Shown: positions 37,548 to 51,800, numbered from the stretch's first letter. The stretch: DNA of 64,000 nucleotides from Pegea sp. RAD2-039 (GCA_034620365.1 JAQGEQ010000345.1:248001-312000); one strand, 5' to 3'. Made by a program: numbers and translations. The notes: generated by a model not told the origin, from the sequence alone.

Positions 37548-38955
37548 TTCTTTCTTGCTAGTATTTCTACATTAAAAGAAAATATGTTATTACAGATATT
37601 TATTAATTTCAAGTCTTAGTCATCTTAAAGGAAGTAATTATGACCGTGAAACTGTCTATTGACGTTTAGCTGTATAATTTAGATCAAAAATAAATAGTTT
37701 TTAAACATTTCAATTCATATAAATATTAAAAACATTTTTTAGTTAAATTTAAATAAAATTTAATCTATCTATGAGTAGAAATTGATATTTTTATAGAGGT
37801 TTTCGGAAAAACATTTTATATTAATCAGTTTATTATAATTTCTTTCGTCTTATTTGTTAAAGTAGTTAATTATTAAAGATTTTAATAATTAGTGCTTCTT
37901 TTAAAACATTAGTTTTTATTTTTATTGTCAGTTAGACCCAATCATTTGATGAAAAATCTAAAATAGGAACTATCTTTTATATAACTAACTTTATTAGCTT
38001 TCTAAAATCAACTTCTTCTTTCGATGGTATCCTCGATAAAATGTATGAATTGTTAAAAGCTTTCTCAAATATAGGCGAGTTCTTTTCTAAATTTTAAAAT
38101 AATGTCCGAACAATTTTTACGAGTTAAACAAATTGATTTATTTAACTCTTTACATTGCCGCTGTATACACCAAAGATTAAAACAGCCTTATACAGGTGAT
38201 GTGACAATAAATAGGTAAATTTCTATTTTCTATCAACACTTGGGGTGGATAAGGTCCATGAGATGACACTGGTTGAATTTCATTTCGCTAAAATATTGCT
38301 TCAAGTCACTCTGTACTTTTCTGTTCTTAATCAAAACTAATTGATGAAAAACTCAACAGAAAATTTATTAAAAAGATCCTATCTTCGTACAATTAGAAGA
38401 AACTTTTATTCTATATCAATCCTAACTTTTGATTTTATTCTAAGCTTTTTTAGCATTTTTTTTATTGAGTTTCAAAAAATTGAAGAAATATTCTAATCAC
38501 CAAGACACGTGAGAAACAAGTTTTAATTCCAAAAAACTTTTGTATTCTATTTAACAAGTAGAACTTGTCACAGGTAACTAAACGAAACATCACACAATGT
38601 TCTTATAAGATCTAGATCTAATTTTAAAAGTTTGAGAGATGGTCTTCCTACTTTTTACAATAAAATTAATTCATTTTGTTGTAATCTAAACTGATTTTAC
38701 TTTTTGTAATTTCAAAAGATATCAGCTAAATACTGAAAATGAAAACTTGTTTAGGGTTTCCAATCAACTTTTTTTTAACTTGGAAAGTATTTTAGATAAA
38801 AAATAAATAAATTGTGAGAAGTTGGGTTAGAAAGCAACCATCTCACAGACGATTTCGATTTCAAAATAAAAATAAAAGAAAAATGATTGAAAGAAAGTTC
38901 AATATTGTTGGCTTCCTGTTGATTCATAAATAAATTATTTGATTCAAAAAATCCT
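37548..38955. other. Intergenic region between protease and ITFG1 genes
   Basis: AT-rich; both flanking genes are on minus. No gene or repeat is seen. It should hold the protease promoter and the ITFG1 3' UTR. Confidence 0.5.
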
Positions 38956-41900
38956 TCACATAGCATCAAAATGGAATCGATGCTTCTGCAAGATTCTTTC
39001 GCGTTTATCACTTTTCATCTCGATGCAGTGTAGGACCGCGATCCCAATTATGACGCAGACACAGACAGATGCAAATACAATCAAAGTCATCAAGAGGTAG
39101 CGGCTAGGAGTGACTAAGATCCGATTAGTCCATCTGCAAAAGATCAGAATAAAGATGAGAAGAAGATCAGGTTGATTTACCTGGATGGTTGATCTTGAGG
39201 AAGAGGAAGAACAAGGACTTGTGAACTTGGGATCAACATCATCCATTTTTTGTGATACACAGAATAACTTTGATTCTTTTTAGCATCTCGATGACCTTCA
39301 CCTACTTCATCATCAATATTGAGACCTATTTACATATTTGTTGACAAACCTTGGACCAATTGACGAGGTAGTAATGGGACAGGTAATTGGACTTCCATTG
39401 AGTCAACGAAATTAGGGAGAAGTCCAAGTCCGAAGTCCACATATGGGGGCTGTAAGGAGTTGTACGCGGTCTGGGTCAGTTGGACCATTGCACTGGTCTG
39501 TGCTTTGCCCTGTGAGTGGTTTGTAAGGAATTACTTGGCACCTTGACTTGCAAAAAATCCTCGCCAACAAATTTAAGTGGAGAAAACTTGCGATCTAGTG
39601 ATAAGAAACCAGAAAAATATACAAATTTACGAACCATAGTGTCAGTGGTTTGACAAATCACTGTTACTCCAGGTAGGGGTGAATAAAACCCAAACACTTT
39701 TGACTTTTCTTCAGCTAAAACCTAAAAAAATTGAAATTTAAGGAAGTGGTGACGAAATAGAATCGGTTACCATGACATTAAGAAAGCAATGATCGACATT
39801 GAGCTTATTCAAATAAGCGCGAGTCACACAGTTGGATTCTTGATCTACATCAGTAACAATCACATCCAAAGACCCATCATCATCAACATCAGATATTGTA
39901 GCAAGAACAGAATTCGATTTTTCATTTCCAACAATAACACCAATTCCAAATACATCAGTTGAACTTTTTCTACACCAGATGTCGCTGTGAAAGAATAAAT
40001 AGATGAGAGGATGTTGATGAAGATCACGTGAGATGTAACTCACCTACATTTACCACCGAGGAGTACAACTGCTTTGTTACCATCTCCTTGCATAATTGTA
40101 ACTGCATCAATCTTACCATCATGGTTAAAATCACCAACCACCAGAGTTATTGGTTGCAAGTGGTTGCTGTTCAACAAATAAGTTACATTAGTCACTTACA
40201 ACTATTTAAATGGTTTAAAAGATTAATTACAATCATTTAAATGGTTCAAAAGATTAATTGCAACCATTTAAATGGTTAAAAAGGTTAATTGCAACCATCT
40301 AAATGGTTCAAAAGATTAATTACAACCATTTAAATGGTTTAAAAGATTAATTACAACCATCTAAATGGTTCAAAAGATTAATTACAACCATTTAAATGGT
40401 TCAAAAGATTAATTGCAACCATTTAAATGATTCAAAAGGTTAATTGCAACCATTTAAATGGTCCAAAAGATCAATTGCAACCATTTAAATGGTTCAAAAG
40501 ATTAATTGCAACCATCTAAATGGTTCAAAAGATTAATTACAACCATCTAAATGGTCCAAAAGATTAATTGCAACCATTTAAATGGTTCAAAAGATTAATT
40601 GCAACCATTTAAATGGTTCAAAAGATTAATTGCAACCATTTAAATGGTTCAAATCGAATTTTACATAAAGAGTTTTTTTTTGTCGAATTTATCAAAAAAG
40701 GGATTTTTAAAATCCGTCAAACAAAAACTTCTCGAAAAAAATCTGTTTAAGTGGCTCTGATGTTGAATCACATCAAGTGAGGCCCACTCGAGGTTACTAA
40801 CCAAAGTTTTAAACAAATTTGTCGATTACGAAATCGTCGCAAATATTTTTAGTAAAACTGTTGAATGCTTCAACAAGATTAAAGAGTTCAACAAAAGAAA
40901 AATGCTTTTGCGACAAATTTGCATAAATTTGCATACTTGATTTGGAGGTTGTGAACGAAGTTCCAGACCTGTCCACTCCTGAACACAACTGACCATTTAG
41001 AGTCCATCCTTGCTAATATAACGCTTTGTTCACATCTGAAAATTTACAATTACAACAACAAGTTGATGTAAGTAAACAACAATCACTTTTGATTTGATAT
41101 TTTACACAGAGGTAGCAACAAATCAATCATTCCATCACCATTAAAATCACCATAAGATGATTGACCAACAAACCAATCATCATATTCAGCAGGTAACTTG
41201 ATATTATTCATCTTTTTCAAACCATAAGGTGTAGACTGTAGATTAAATAAGTTAAATTCCCAAGAAACTTGTTAAAAATTTACTAAATACCTTCCATTCT
41301 TCAAGAACAAATTTATTTTGTGGATTTTTAGTTGTTATTATGAGTTTTGCATCTGAAGAACCATCTAAGTTGACAATAGCGTTTGAATGAGGTGAAAACA
41401 GTTTTCCTAGTTGGTTGTCTTGTGAATATGGTGATACTGTAAATTGTTGTGGTGAGAACGTCCAATTAGCTTCTGGTTTGTCACTACCTAACCAAAACTG
41501 CCTGAATCATTCATAAAATGTTTGGTTAAAAATGAAAATTGAAATATTTGTTTATATAAATATCAAGTTACGTTTGTACTTTCTCATTACTGTTGGTAGT
41601 TATTTGAAGAAAGTTAAATATTCAAAGTTGTTTAAACAAACAAATTGATGAATTTCTAAACCTTAAACTATTTAAGTTTCATTATTCAGTTGATTAAAAC
41701 CATTTTATCAAATAATATAAGCAATTTTGATGTTAAAAGTAAATTAAACAAATTGTTTTGATAAAAGTTCAGTTTTTAGTTTAATAAGAAAAAGACTTTT
41801 TAAATAAGTATTTAGAAAAAAAAAATAATTAATTTTATAAATAATATCTATATACACATAATAAATATAAATTATTTTATAATAACAAGCAACAACTAGA

Positions 41901-42778
41901 ACTTAGAAAATTTTGGGGCAACTGACCTGGTACCATTAGCAAGAACTACAAACAAATCAGAAATTACATCTTCATTTGCTTCAACTAGAAGAGGTTGATC
42001 AGCTAATGATGTATTACATTTAAAAATTGTTTTATCACTCAAATCTGAACTCAATCCCCAATAAATTTCCACGTCAACTAGATTAGGAGAAGCCTCTAAA
42101 AGTTAAATAGAAGTTTGTTAAACAATTTACAAAAACTAATAAAATTGTTGCTAGAAATTACCATTAGGGAAAGTAACTAGCAAATCTAGTTTCTCGTCTC
42201 CATTAAAATCAGCTGGTACAACACTTGTAGCTCCTTTTCTGCTTAAGACTATTGTTTTGAAATGTGTAAACTCTTTGATTTTCACTTGTTTGTTTTGTGA
42301 GATCAAAATCTCAAGTTGTGATTGATCATCTGATAAAATAAGTAAATTAAAGTTACTTTGAGGTAGGTAAATATAAAACTTAATTCAACAAACTACCCCC
42401 TACAAAAAATACTTTCAAAATAAAATCAACTTTTACAAAATTATTCAAAAATAAACTTGAAAATATTTTGTATATATCAGATATAGATGTTTAAGTTGAA
42501 TAAATTTATGATAAAAGATAAAAACCTGATATAAAAACAAAATCAGCGCCTCTGTCACCGTTTATATCTATAATTGCTGCTAATGAACCCTTATGTTCAA
42601 TGTTGCCACCAAAAACCTGAACATCAAATCATGTTTTAGTAAATACTTTTGACAAAACTTCAAATAATAAAATCATTCTTACCGGGGAAGGAACTGTAAA
42701 AGATTCAATTGAAGTTGAAAATGTGACATTAGAGAAGAAAGCAAATGCCAAAAGTATTAGCTTGCAAAAATTACCCAT
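38956..42778 (-). CDS. ITFG1: ITFG1/TIP homologue, FG-GAP membrane protein
   Basis: The gene runs on minus from a signal peptide (MGNFCKLILLAFAFF) at 42778 to the C-terminus RFHFDAM before the stop at 38956, which is identical to the end of human ITFG1. I read about 13 exons. The ectodomain holds FG-GAP-type calcium loops: DINGDRGADFVF, ADFNGDEKLDLLV, GDFNGDGMIDLLL, GDFNHDGKIDAVT and SDVDDDGSLDVIV. The membrane-proximal part matches the family (LTQTAYNSLQPPYVDFGLG, IPSSQVLVLPLP), followed by one transmembrane helix and a short cytoplasmic tail. The family is known as T-cell immunomodulatory protein in mammals; its ancestral role is unclear. The intron between the exons at about 40.93 and 40.17 kb contains a 31-bp minisatellite. 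Confidence 0.9.
40198..40653. repeat. 31-bp palindromic minisatellite in ITFG1 intron
   Basis: About 15 tandem monomers of 31 bp are present. Each has the near-perfect palindrome AACCATTTAAATGGTT followed by a spacer like CAAAAGATTAATTGC. Monomers differ at a few positions (CATCTAAATGG or CATTTAAATGA variants), so the array is fairly homogeneous but not brand-new. It lies wholly inside an intron. Confidence 0.95.
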
Positions 42779-45700
42779 ATAAACAAAATTATAAATATAA
42801 AGAATCAAATTAGTTATAATATAAATTCTCTGCTTCTAAATAAAACAAAAATAAATAATTATTGTTGCATAATATACTTTACTAATCAAAAGTTGAATTA
42901 TTAAAAGTGAAATTGAATAAACTTTATCTTAATTATGCTAATTTATTTAATTAATTATTTATATTTAATTAGAAGAACTAATGATTCAAGTACTAAACAA
43001 TCTTATAAATTATAACATCAATAATCTATTTATTTAATTTTATTAATAACCTGTAAGAGTAGTTATAATCAATATATAAATAAATATTAGATTTTATAAC
43101 CTACCTTAAGAATAAAATGAAAACTTTATATAATTATTAAAGTGTTAAACCAACATATTTAATAAACCATCTTAATTATCTAGATTAAAATAAATCTAAA
43201 TAAAAAACAATTATAATAGATTATTTCAACAAAAGTTAAATAAACTAAAATGTATTGTTTAAACTTACAATGTAAAAACATTTATTGAAAAATAAACAAT
43301 CGTTTTGTTACTAGTATGCAATAATGTAAACAAATAGTAATTAACATCAAATCAAAAAATAAGTATTCATGAACTTTCTATCAATTTTTGTAGCATTTAA
43401 TATAGCAGTTAAGACAGACAACCAAAGTTATTTTTAGACAAAAGCACAAGTAGACTTATATAGATGAAGTAGTAGTTTTACTAGATGACAAACAAAATGG
43501 ATTTTATATTTTCTGACTCAAAAAACGAAGAATAAATTATGAAAAAAAACTCATATAAACCTTGTAAACTAGCATAAAAACTAGTTTATAAAAATTATTA
43601 TGTATGATTTAGTTTAAATATAATTTATCTATATAAGCTAATTTTAGAAGCTTTTTAATAGCGATTTAGTTTGAAAGTAATATAACCAATAAATTTGAGC
43701 TAGTTTGAACTAAGAAGAAAAGTTGTGTTATGAACGCGCTCTATAAGAAGTGATTGTTACTGAAACAAATAAAATAATAATAAACAACTTTTGAGCGTTT
43801 TTTTCAAAAGTACGACTTGCTCACAGACACAAAATAATTTTAATAAAATAGTGAAGCATGTTTTGTTGAAAATAGAAATCAAAACTTAATATTTAATATT
43901 CAAAAAATTATGTTAAAAATTTATTTTATATTTAATTTATCGGAGAAACATTTATTATAATTATTTTAAAGTTTGGTATAAGAACTTCTTCAAACAACGC
44001 AAATATAAAGATACAAGTAAGAATTTGTGACAAATCATAGCAAATAAGCTGAAGAAAAATAAATAAAAATTCTTAAAATAAATACAAATTCTGGAAAAAA
44101 TTCCCATTTTAAATAAAAACTTAAATCTTATTCATCATTATTAATATAAGTTATCTGTTAATTTTAGCAAAATTTTAATAAAATTGATTTTGATGTCAAA
44201 TGATGCAACTTTGGGACGTTAACAAGTTATAATTATTTCAAGAAATTAGCTGCTATTAAAATTTTAAAGAATAAAAAAGTATAAGCTGATTTACTTTACA
44301 AAGTAAATTTACTCTACAAGATAAATTAAATAAAAATGAAAATTTATTGAAATGAAATTTTTGTGAATATATTGACTTTTTTCAGAGACATGAAACCATC
44401 ATTAAAATATTCTACATCTCGGATCCCATCAATGATAAAAAGGTATCAATTCAATTGTGAATCATGGAGCCATATAGAATTCGATCTTTCGTTAGGATTA
44501 AAAGGAACTTTTAAAAAATAAATTTTCGGAGAGTTTTTTCCAAATAAAAAGTTATACAATTTAATAGCTTAAAACTTTTATTCGGTGTTTGAAGCGTGAT
44601 TTAATGGAGTGATTTCAGCTAATGGGTTGTGAGACTTTTGAATTTAAAGACCTTTTTTTGTTTAAAAGAAAAGATTTTTTGTTAAACCTAAGTGAAGTTG
44701 ATTTATAGACTTCTTAATAATATCAACCTTCCTGAATATGTTACAAATAATAATACAGTTAATAGGAAGTTTGGGTTTTATTAAATTATCTTATTAATTT
44801 ATTTCGAGCTTTTTTATTAATTAATTAATTTATTTTGAACTATCGATCATTTAAATCAGAATTTGAATTTTTTTGAGATACTATTTAAAATGAGTATAGT
44901 AGACATCATTGAATCGTAGATGTAGATCATGAACAGCTTCAGAATTTCGAACTACAAATATTTGTTAACAAGGACACAGATGAAGATTTCATATCATTGT
45001 AATGTGATATTAGTGATGAAGATCAGCTGAAGCATAAACAAACTTGGTGTATGAATTTGTTTGATAAACATTTGAAGTTTCTTTCTTACTTTTACAAATA
45101 AAAAGTTCTGTCAACTGACTGAGAAACAAAAGAATAGATTATTTTGTGATTTTTTCTGTGACCTTTAAAACAAGTTGCTGAAAAATAGTTCATGAAATAA
45201 TTAGATTATAAAGATCTTGAAAATCTCTTGTAGGAGTTTAAGAGGTAGAAACACAAAATAGTGCGACTTAAATGTGGTTGCTAAGCAACAAACGAGCACC
45301 GGCGACTGTCAGCTACCAAATTACAAACAAAAATGACATTTGATTGATGTGGAAATGTATCGAAATATCTGTAAAAATGCTGCCATTTGATTCGCTGCAA
45401 AAAATTGAGTGTAAACATTCATAATCTCTTTATCTTTTTAGTATTCAGATTAGCCTATGAAGCAAGCTGATTTTTATCTATCAATTTTTGATTATTTTTC
45501 AACTGTAGCAATAATTTATCTCAATATATCTGTATAAAACATTAATTCACATCTGAGAGATGGTTTAGGGTGGTTATAACTTACTTTCTTTTTAGTTACG
45601 TTCAGTTCATCGGTTATCCTTTTCAACTCATTGGGGTTCTTTTCACATCAGAAGCATTCCAAACTCTTGTTTAATCTTTCCATAGTTCTTCTTTCATCCT

Positions 45701-46832
45701 CATAACACCAAAAAACTCTTCTAAAACCCCCGCTAGCACACATTCTCATAAATGTCATATAGTTTTGTTCTTTGTTCGCTATAAAAGCTTATCATCTGCA
45801 GATGTTGAAGAAAATAAATTAATGAATATGGAATTCTGATTTTTTAAAGTTTTGGCCAACCAACATGTGAAAACAATTTGTCAAAAAAATATAGAAATAT
45901 AGAATAGCAAGATTAACATCATATTTTGTCTATTGGACTACGCTTAAAGATTTTAACTTATCTTTCTTTGTATCAATCTTTTGAAGCTTTCTTAATAATT
46001 CTTTTCAAAGTTTTTTTTTTTGTATTTTTCAAGTTAATTTTGACAAGATTATTTTTTCGATTTTATTTTTTGCTATCTATTTTCAATTCTTCAGCTTTTA
46101 GATTTAAATATTTTATGTTTTATAAACTTTTCTCCACTAGACAAGGTAAAGTCCATAATGAAATTTGTTCTGATGTATATCTGTAAATATAAACATAAAC
46201 TTGTTTTTGTTATTTCTTCAACTTGTGAATTTTTTAATCTTATTCAGTTTCAATTTAAATATTTTTATTAGTTTATCTTGTAACTGATTAAAAGTTTTTA
46301 ATTTTTACATTTATTTCTCATATTTTTATCAGAAAGTTTAGTAAACACTATTAGTTAATTAATAAGTTAGTTGATATTTTTTAATATTTTGATTATTTTA
46401 TTTATTTTTAAGGTTTATCTATTAACTTTTTTAATATAATTTTCTTTTAAATGAAATGAAGTATTTGAAATTATTGTTTTTTATTATTGATCATAAATTT
46501 GTAAAATAAATTAATCACAAAATTAATTATTTTTTAAATTTGGTTTAAATTTAAAAATAATTATTTTCCTTTTTGTAAATGTCAGTATAAAGTTGATTTT
46601 TTTTAATTGTAGAAAATTCATCTTTTTTAACTTTTATCATTAATTTTTTAATAACTTATTACCATTACTAGTTAAGTTTTTTTTTAAATAATTAATTTTA
46701 GTTCATTTAAAAAAATTTTTAATATTTTTATAATTTTGAACAAACTTTTATAATAATTATATTATTCAAATATTTTTTAATTTAGCAAAAATTGTTTGTT
46801 CTTTTTTATTATTTTCAACTGTAAAAGCCAAG
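42779..46832. other. 4-kb AT-rich intergenic region between ITFG1 and spectrin
   Basis: ITFG1 (minus) and spectrin (plus) are divergent, so both promoters lie here. No gene is seen; the frame at 45926-46186 is AT-driven. A GTTGCTAAGCAAC palindrome at 45277-45289 is listed separately. Some decayed protein-like stretches near 44900-45060 cannot be assigned. Confidence 0.5.
45277..45289. promoter_or_regulatory. Candidate RFX X-box
   Basis: GTTGCTAAGCAAC is a perfect two-armed palindrome matching the X-box consensus bound by RFX factors. It lies about 1.55 kb before the spectrin start and 2.5 kb before the ITFG1 start. A similar GTTGCGTAGCAAC occurs inside spectrin exon 22, where it is coding, so chance is possible. 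Confidence 0.25.
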
Positions 46833-48856
46833 ATGACATCAAAAATCACCAACGAAATCTCTATTAAAAGATTACAAGTACTTGGAAAATATCAGGTGAT
46901 ATCTCATAAAGATTTCTAATTTCTTTCATTTATTTTGAGATTCTTTTTCAGACTTATAAAAGTGATTTGACAACCTGTCAAAATCGTTTGAGAAATTTAT
47001 TAAAATTTCAAAAATTTTGTGTAAATGCTGATGAAATTGAAAGATGGATTGTTGATAGAATGTCTTCGGCAAAAGATTTAAGTTGGAAGAACAAAAACAA
47101 CTTAGAGGTTATTTCCAGATCAAGTTTTCATATTTTATCATTAAAAAGCAAAAAAAGCTTTTTTAAAAAGCTTTTTATTTCTTTAAACAATTTTAAATTT
47201 TAAAATAGACTTTGTCTTATCAATTATTGAAACTTAGTCTTACATCACTTATATTGATTTTAATAATTAGAAGTTCTTCCACAAAACCTATTCTATTTAA
47301 AGTTTTAGTGACTTAAACCAACACATCATTCGAAAGTTATTAAAATACTTTTTACAACTAATAATCAACTCATAATTTGTTAATCACTTCCTTTTATTTA
47401 TCAACTTCCTTGTCTTAAATTACAATTAATTCGATTTAATCACAAACCGATTATTTTACAACCAAACAAATTTGTCTTTTTACTGTTTCAATCAATAATT
47501 GTTTTCATCATCAGTCGATTTCTCTACAGGTTTATCTACAGAAGCATTCAGCTCTAGAAGCTGAAGTTTCAGCTAATGAAGCATCTTTAAAGAAGCTAGA
47601 TGAAGATGGCAAAGACATAATTGAAAATGATGTACCTTCTAACGACGCTGTCAAGGTTTTCAAACATTTCATTCCTAAAAAATCACAAATCAATAATTAC
47701 AATTTGAAGACTCGCTTGATGGATATACATCAACAATGGCAAGAATTGTTAGAAGCTCTTAGATTAAGAGCTAAACGTCTCAAACAAGCGATTGATGTAA
47801 AAGAATTTACTCAAAAATGTAAAGAAATTCTCTATTGGATCAACGATAAGGTCACTCAACTTTCAAATTCTGCTTTCTGTTACACGCTGTCATGATGACG
47901 TCATCACAACTAACTGCTGATATCTTATCAGGAAGCGATCGTGACGTCATCAGAGACTGGTAATGATTTGACGCATGCTTTGATGCTGAAAGGTAAATTA
48001 GACGGATTTATGAATGAAGTTCGAGGCTTTGATGATTGTCTTAAACAACTGTCCAGTCAAGCCCAGAAACTGGTCAGTACCAAACCACCCCTGTCCTTGA
48101 CCTGTTTTAATCCTTAAAATTGGGTCAGGGCAAAGACCACCCTGAAAATGAGATAATCTTACAACGTCATCATGACGTCGAAATCGCGTGGAGTCGATTA
48201 AACGATTTAGCTGAAGCGAGAAACAAACAATTACTTTCCGCTATTCAAGTTCATTCGTTCCGTCGGTTAGTTGACGGATTTCAGGGTTTCCAAACACGTT
48301 TTTTAAACTTTCTCTGAAGTGACGTCGAAGAAGCAGTTTGTTGGATGCGAGAAAAAGAAGAATTGCTTCGATCACAAGATCTTGGTGATGACATCACATC
48401 CGTTCAAGTACTCATCCGTCGTCATGAGATCATTGAACGCGATCTTGATGCTCTCAACGAAAAAGTGAAAGGGGAAATCCCCGTTTCGATCTTCTTCAAT
48501 AATCACATCGTTACAGATGACTGATTTGCGCAACGAAGCGGAACGCATCGAGAAAGAACAAAATGATGACGTAGCAGTTGGTAAGCTACGAGATGAGATG
48601 CTGAAGCGATGGTCTGACGTCATGATGACGTCACAACGTCGCAAAATGCTTCTTGATAAACGCTATCGAGTCGAGGTCAGTGAAAGGTGACGGAAGTTAG
48701 CTGCGGAAATTGAATTGGATTTTGCAGCGATTTCTGTTCGATTGTAGCGAGTTAAAAAGCTGGGCGAGTAACATGGAGAAGCGACTGAAGGCTGATGATG
48801 TCATTGATGACGTTACAGCTGCAGGTGAACTGGTGGAGAAGCATCTCGAACATCGA
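46833..48856 (+). other. SPTAN1: Alpha-spectrin exons 1-9 (first repeats)
   Basis: Exons: 46833-46895, 46952-47107, 47530-47655, 47710-47850, 47932-48072, 48129-48265, 48320-48464, 48517-48675, 48728-48856. The first exon encodes the partial helix that pairs with beta-spectrin (MTSKITNEISIKRL). Exon 2 begins repeat 1 (FQKFCVNADEIERWIVDRM). Exons 6-7 match the second and third repeats (FRRDVEEAVCWMREKEELL, DDITSVQVLIRRHE). The first four exons are AT-rich; from exon 5 the composition shifts sharply toward CG-containing words. Confidence 0.9.
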
Positions 48857-51800
48857 GTAAGTAAAACCGTGAAACTGAAAAAAGCTCTTCATCAATAATT
48901 CAGTTTTGTAGTTAGTGACGTCAAAAGTGATTTGTTTTAAGAAAAAACTTCAACTCGAAAAACCTTGACATAAAAACCATTTACATGCTTGTAATTAACC
49001 ATAAAAACCATTTATATGCTTGTAATTAACCATAAACACCATTTACATGCTTGTAATTAACCATAAACACCATTTACATGCTTGTAATTAACCATAAACA
49101 CCATTTACATGCTTGTAATTAACCATAAACACCATTTACATGCTTGTAATTAACCATAAACACCATTTACATGCTTGTAATTAACCATAAAAACCATTTA
49201 CATGCTTGTAATTAACCATAAACACCATTTACATGTTTGTAATTAACCATAAACACCATTTACATGTTTGTAATTAACCATAAGAACCATTTACATGCTT
49301 GTAATTAACCATAAGCACCATTTACATGCTTGTAATTAACCATAAACACCATTTACATGATTGTAATTAACCATAAACATCATTTACATGCTTGTAATTA
49401 ACCATAAAAACCATTTACCTGCTTGTAATTAACCATAAACACCATTTACATGCTTGTAATTAACCATAAGCACCATTTACATGCTTGTAATTAACCATAA
49501 ACACCATTTACATGATTGTAATTAACCATAAACATCATTTACATGCTTGTAATTAACCATAAAAACCATTTACCTGCTTGTAATTAACCATAAACACCAT
49601 TTACATGCTTGTAATTAACCATAAACACCATTTACATGCTTGTAATTAGCCATAAACACCATTTACATGCTTGTAATTAGCCATAAACACCATTTACATG
49701 CTTGTAATTAACCATAAAAACCATTTACATGCTTGTAATTAACCATAAACACCATTTACATGTTTGTAATTAACCATAAACACCATTTACATGTTTGTAA
49801 TTAACCATAAACACCATTTACATGCTTGTAATTAGCCATAAACACCATTTACATGCTTGTAATTAACCATAAAAACCATTTACATGCTTGTAATTAGCCA
49901 TAAACACCATTTACATGCTTGTAGTTAACCATAAAAACCACTTACATGCTTGTAATTAACCATAAACATCATTTACATGCTTGTAATTAACCATAAACAC
50001 CATTTACATTCTTGTAATTAACCATAAACACCATTTACATGCTTGTAATTAACCATAAAAACCATTTAAAAAATTATTTTTATTTCAGAGTGAAATCGAA
50101 GCTCAAGAAGAAACTTTTACTGACGTCATTGAAGCGGGAAAATTCTTGCTTCTTGAAATAGAAGAGAATAAGAAATGTGAGGAGCAATCTTCATCTTCTG
50201 ATGAAATTGATCCTGAAGAGTAAATTGATCAACATCCGATGATCACATCTTCTTCATAAAGTTGTTCACAGAAAACAAGAAGATTTAGGATTCAAAGAAG
50301 ATCTGATCTCATCTAATCTTCTATCTGTATCCCAATGGCAAGACACATTAAACAAATTATGGGAAGATCGCCGGATGTTGTATGATCAATGTTTTCATCT
50401 TTCACTCTTTCTTCGAGATGCGGAACAAGCCGAATCATGGCTCGCTACTCAAGTGCGTATGACGTCATAAGCGCGTGAAGCGGTGATGTTTATTGTTGTG
50501 AGCAGGAAGCGCTGTTAGTGGACAGCAATACTGGTTTCTCGTTGGACTCGACCCAAGCTTTGATGAAGAAGCACGAGGACTTTGTCAAGTCAGTTGTCGC
50601 CCAAGAAGATAAGGTCCACAATGTCATCGATATTGCCACAAAGTTGGTGACCAGTGGTCACTACGCACAAGCAGATATTGAAGCGCGTCGCGAAGCGGTT
50701 TGAAATCTCCCTACTTGCTGTCTAATTATTAATCGTGACGTCATACAGCTGTTAACACGTCATCAGCGGCTTCGTGACGGACTGAAGCGACGCGAAGAAG
50801 AACTGATGGAGTCTTATAAAGTTCGCTTATTCGAGCGCAATGTTGAAAACACGCTGAGTTGGATTAATGATAAAATGGCGGTTTTGAACGACTCGGAAAA
50901 CTTGAACAAGGTTTAAATTGCCGCAGAATTCATTTTTATTCTCCGATCTCATTTTCAGGAACTTGTCAATGCTCATGCAAAGTTACAGCGACATCAAGTG
51001 TTCGAAGAAGAGATTAAGTCCAGCTCATCAACTGTTCAATCTTGCTATGATGAAGCTGACCAGTTGCTGGTTGCTGGACATCAAGCTGACGTCATCAACG
51101 AACGTGTTACGCGTGTTCGCGAAGCATGGGCTGAGTTGTTAGCTCGTTGTCGTAGCGACGGTAATTTGATTAACTGAAAGATAGATCGGAAAATTTTTCT
51201 TTTTCTGCCGGATTTTAAAGCTTGTTTTTCCGCAGGACAACATTTAGAAGAGTCGTATGCGGAACAAATGTTTAATCGAAACGTCGCGGAAATGGAATCG
51301 TGGTTAGATCGCGTTTTGATGACGTTGAATTCAGTTGATGATGGTCACGATGTCGCTAGTGTTTCTGTTCTTGTGAAAAAACATCAACTTTTAGAAGTAG
51401 AAGTTCAAATGCAACAAGTCAGTCGCGTTGTGATGACGTCAGCAGCGTTGTGACGTCATCACATCTTCGCAGGATCGAATCGAAGGTTTAGAAGTTTGCG
51501 CTGATCGCTTCGTGACCGAGAAACATTTCAATTGTGACGTCATCAAACAAAAACAAGTCGAATTACGTCACCGATATGATGAACTACAAGTAACTGATGA
51601 CGTCACTGTCGTAATCTGATGACGTCATCACTCTTATTCTCAGGAACCTTTAAAAAACCGTCAAGAACGATTGATGACGTCATTAAAAAGCAAGTTGTTT
51701 CTACGTGACGTCACCAGTGAGTTGGAATGGATTGAGGAGAAATACGTCATCGTTTCATCGCCATACATCGGTTTGTGACGTCATCAGTGACGTAGAAGGT

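Noticed and set aside
48971-50068. Tandem 31-bp units that look like direct repeats of a CRISPR array
   Set aside because: There are no unique spacers; the units are head-to-tail and lie in a eukaryotic intron.
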